A stretch of 64,000 bases of DNA from Proteobacteria bacterium UBA1148 (lineage in GTDB: Bacteria > Pseudomonadota > Gammaproteobacteria > Steroidobacterales > Rariloculaceae). Each line of letters starts with the position of its first letter. Position 1 is the stretch's first letter. Location: positions 55,487 to 119,486 of the forward strand of contig DBZY01000014.1 in the NCBI GenBank assembly GCA_002311835.1, read 5' to 3'. A program made the position numbers and the translations under genes. Below the pieces are notes generated by a model. The model was not told where the DNA came from and did not search any database. It saw nothing but the letters and a program-made list of their open reading frames with translations. This document shows, piece after piece, positions 63,876-64,000 of the stretch.

Positions 63876-64000
63876 GTGATTAGGGGTGTTTGCTTGTTGC
63901 TGTTGTCAGGTTTGACGCTGATTTTAGCGACACTGTTGTGTTTCGAGGTGGTCGCGCAACCAAGCGAAACCGCGAATACCTTCGATGGGGCCTGGATGGT
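63876..64000 (+). CDS. Start of a secreted protein, cut by the window edge
   Basis: From a GTG at 63876 (GGGG purine site just upstream) the frame reads VIRGVCLLLLSGLTLILATL and on to a predicted cleavage near EVVAQ, then PSETANTFDGAWM at the window's end. The signal-peptide shape supports a real start, but too little remains to name a family. The preceding 225 bp (63651-63875) show no gene. Confidence 0.55.
   Translation, partial: MIRGVCLLLLSGLTLILATLLCFEVVAQPSETANTFDGAWM

Overview
The window is a stretch of chromosome from a Gram-negative, heterotrophic, probably aerobic bacterium. Evidence for this is Tat and Sec signal peptides, lipoproteins with clear lipoboxes, a periplasmic c-type cytochrome, TRAP and tripartite tricarboxylate (TTT) transporters, and acyl-CoA and CoA-transferase enzymes. 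The gene families are those common in marine or aquatic Proteobacteria, and base composition looks close to 50% GC. A Gammaproteobacterium is my best guess, mainly because an intergenic DnaA-box cluster resembles the E. coli origin, but taxonomy cannot be settled from the sequence alone. I see no rRNA, tRNA, CRISPR array, prophage or insertion sequence. I also recognise no transcription factor in 64 kb, which is unusual.

Layout. 1-4.0 kb: the end of an M20 amidohydrolase, an acyltransferase (FabD-like), an orphan APS kinase and an AI-2E family permease. 4.0-9.0 kb, minus strand: an AGCS amino-acid symporter, a DUF1080 lipoprotein, a 418-bp gap with a candidate replication origin, and a VC_2705-type sodium symporter with its DUF4212 small subunit. 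9.1-16.8 kb: a Tat-exported SDR, feoAB iron uptake, a secreted double-ABM protein, a histidinol-dehydrogenase paralogue, a second SDR and a DUF6152 protein. 17-22.9 kb: a PQQ-type sugar dehydrogenase, an FG-GAP protein, an orphan TRAP binding protein, an exported amidase and a shortened PepSY-TM protein. 23-27.8 kb: an overlapping acyl-CoA dehydrogenase/APH kinase pair (a split ACAD10/11 arrangement), an SDR and an LVIVD lipoprotein.

27.9-36.2 kb is the most coherent block: a complete TRAP transporter (DctP, DctQ, DctM) and a complete TTT transporter (TctB, TctA, TctC) in one direction, interleaved with two Gfo/Idh/MocA oxidoreductases. This looks like uptake and oxidation of an organic or sugar acid. 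36.2-39.8 kb is a reverse operon: an M24-fold hydrolase with an altered metal site, a short PEP-synthase-like ATP-grasp/phospho-His protein and a 2-hydroxyacid dehydrogenase. 39.8-41.2 kb is a decayed relative of the transporter block (an orphan TctB and the C-terminal third of a MocA oxidoreductase). 41.2-48.1 kb: an orphan molybdenum hydroxylase large subunit, a cyclase, an NHL-repeat protein, a dihaem cytochrome and a gamma-resorcylate-decarboxylase-like amidohydrolase. 48.1-56.7 kb: further small catabolic and secreted proteins, two more DUF6152 proteins, a DUF6152-like remnant, a frameshifted DUF167 (YggU) gene, and a CoA-transferase/enoyl-CoA hydratase pair. 57-63.7 kb: an aminotransferase, a GntP permease, a PanE-like reductase and a large FAD/Fe-S 2-hydroxyacid dehydrogenase in one direction, followed by the start of one more secreted protein.

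The observations I would follow first are these. (1) The three DUF6152 proteins all place a His-His pair exactly at the predicted signal-peptidase site and share a later Pro-His, which suggests a histidine-brace-like copper site. (2) An oriC-like DnaA-box cluster lies at 6.68-6.94 kb. (3) The two-transporter block has a decayed partial copy nearby. (4) The M24 / short PEP-synthase-like / dehydrogenase operon contains two proteins with altered or missing catalytic parts.
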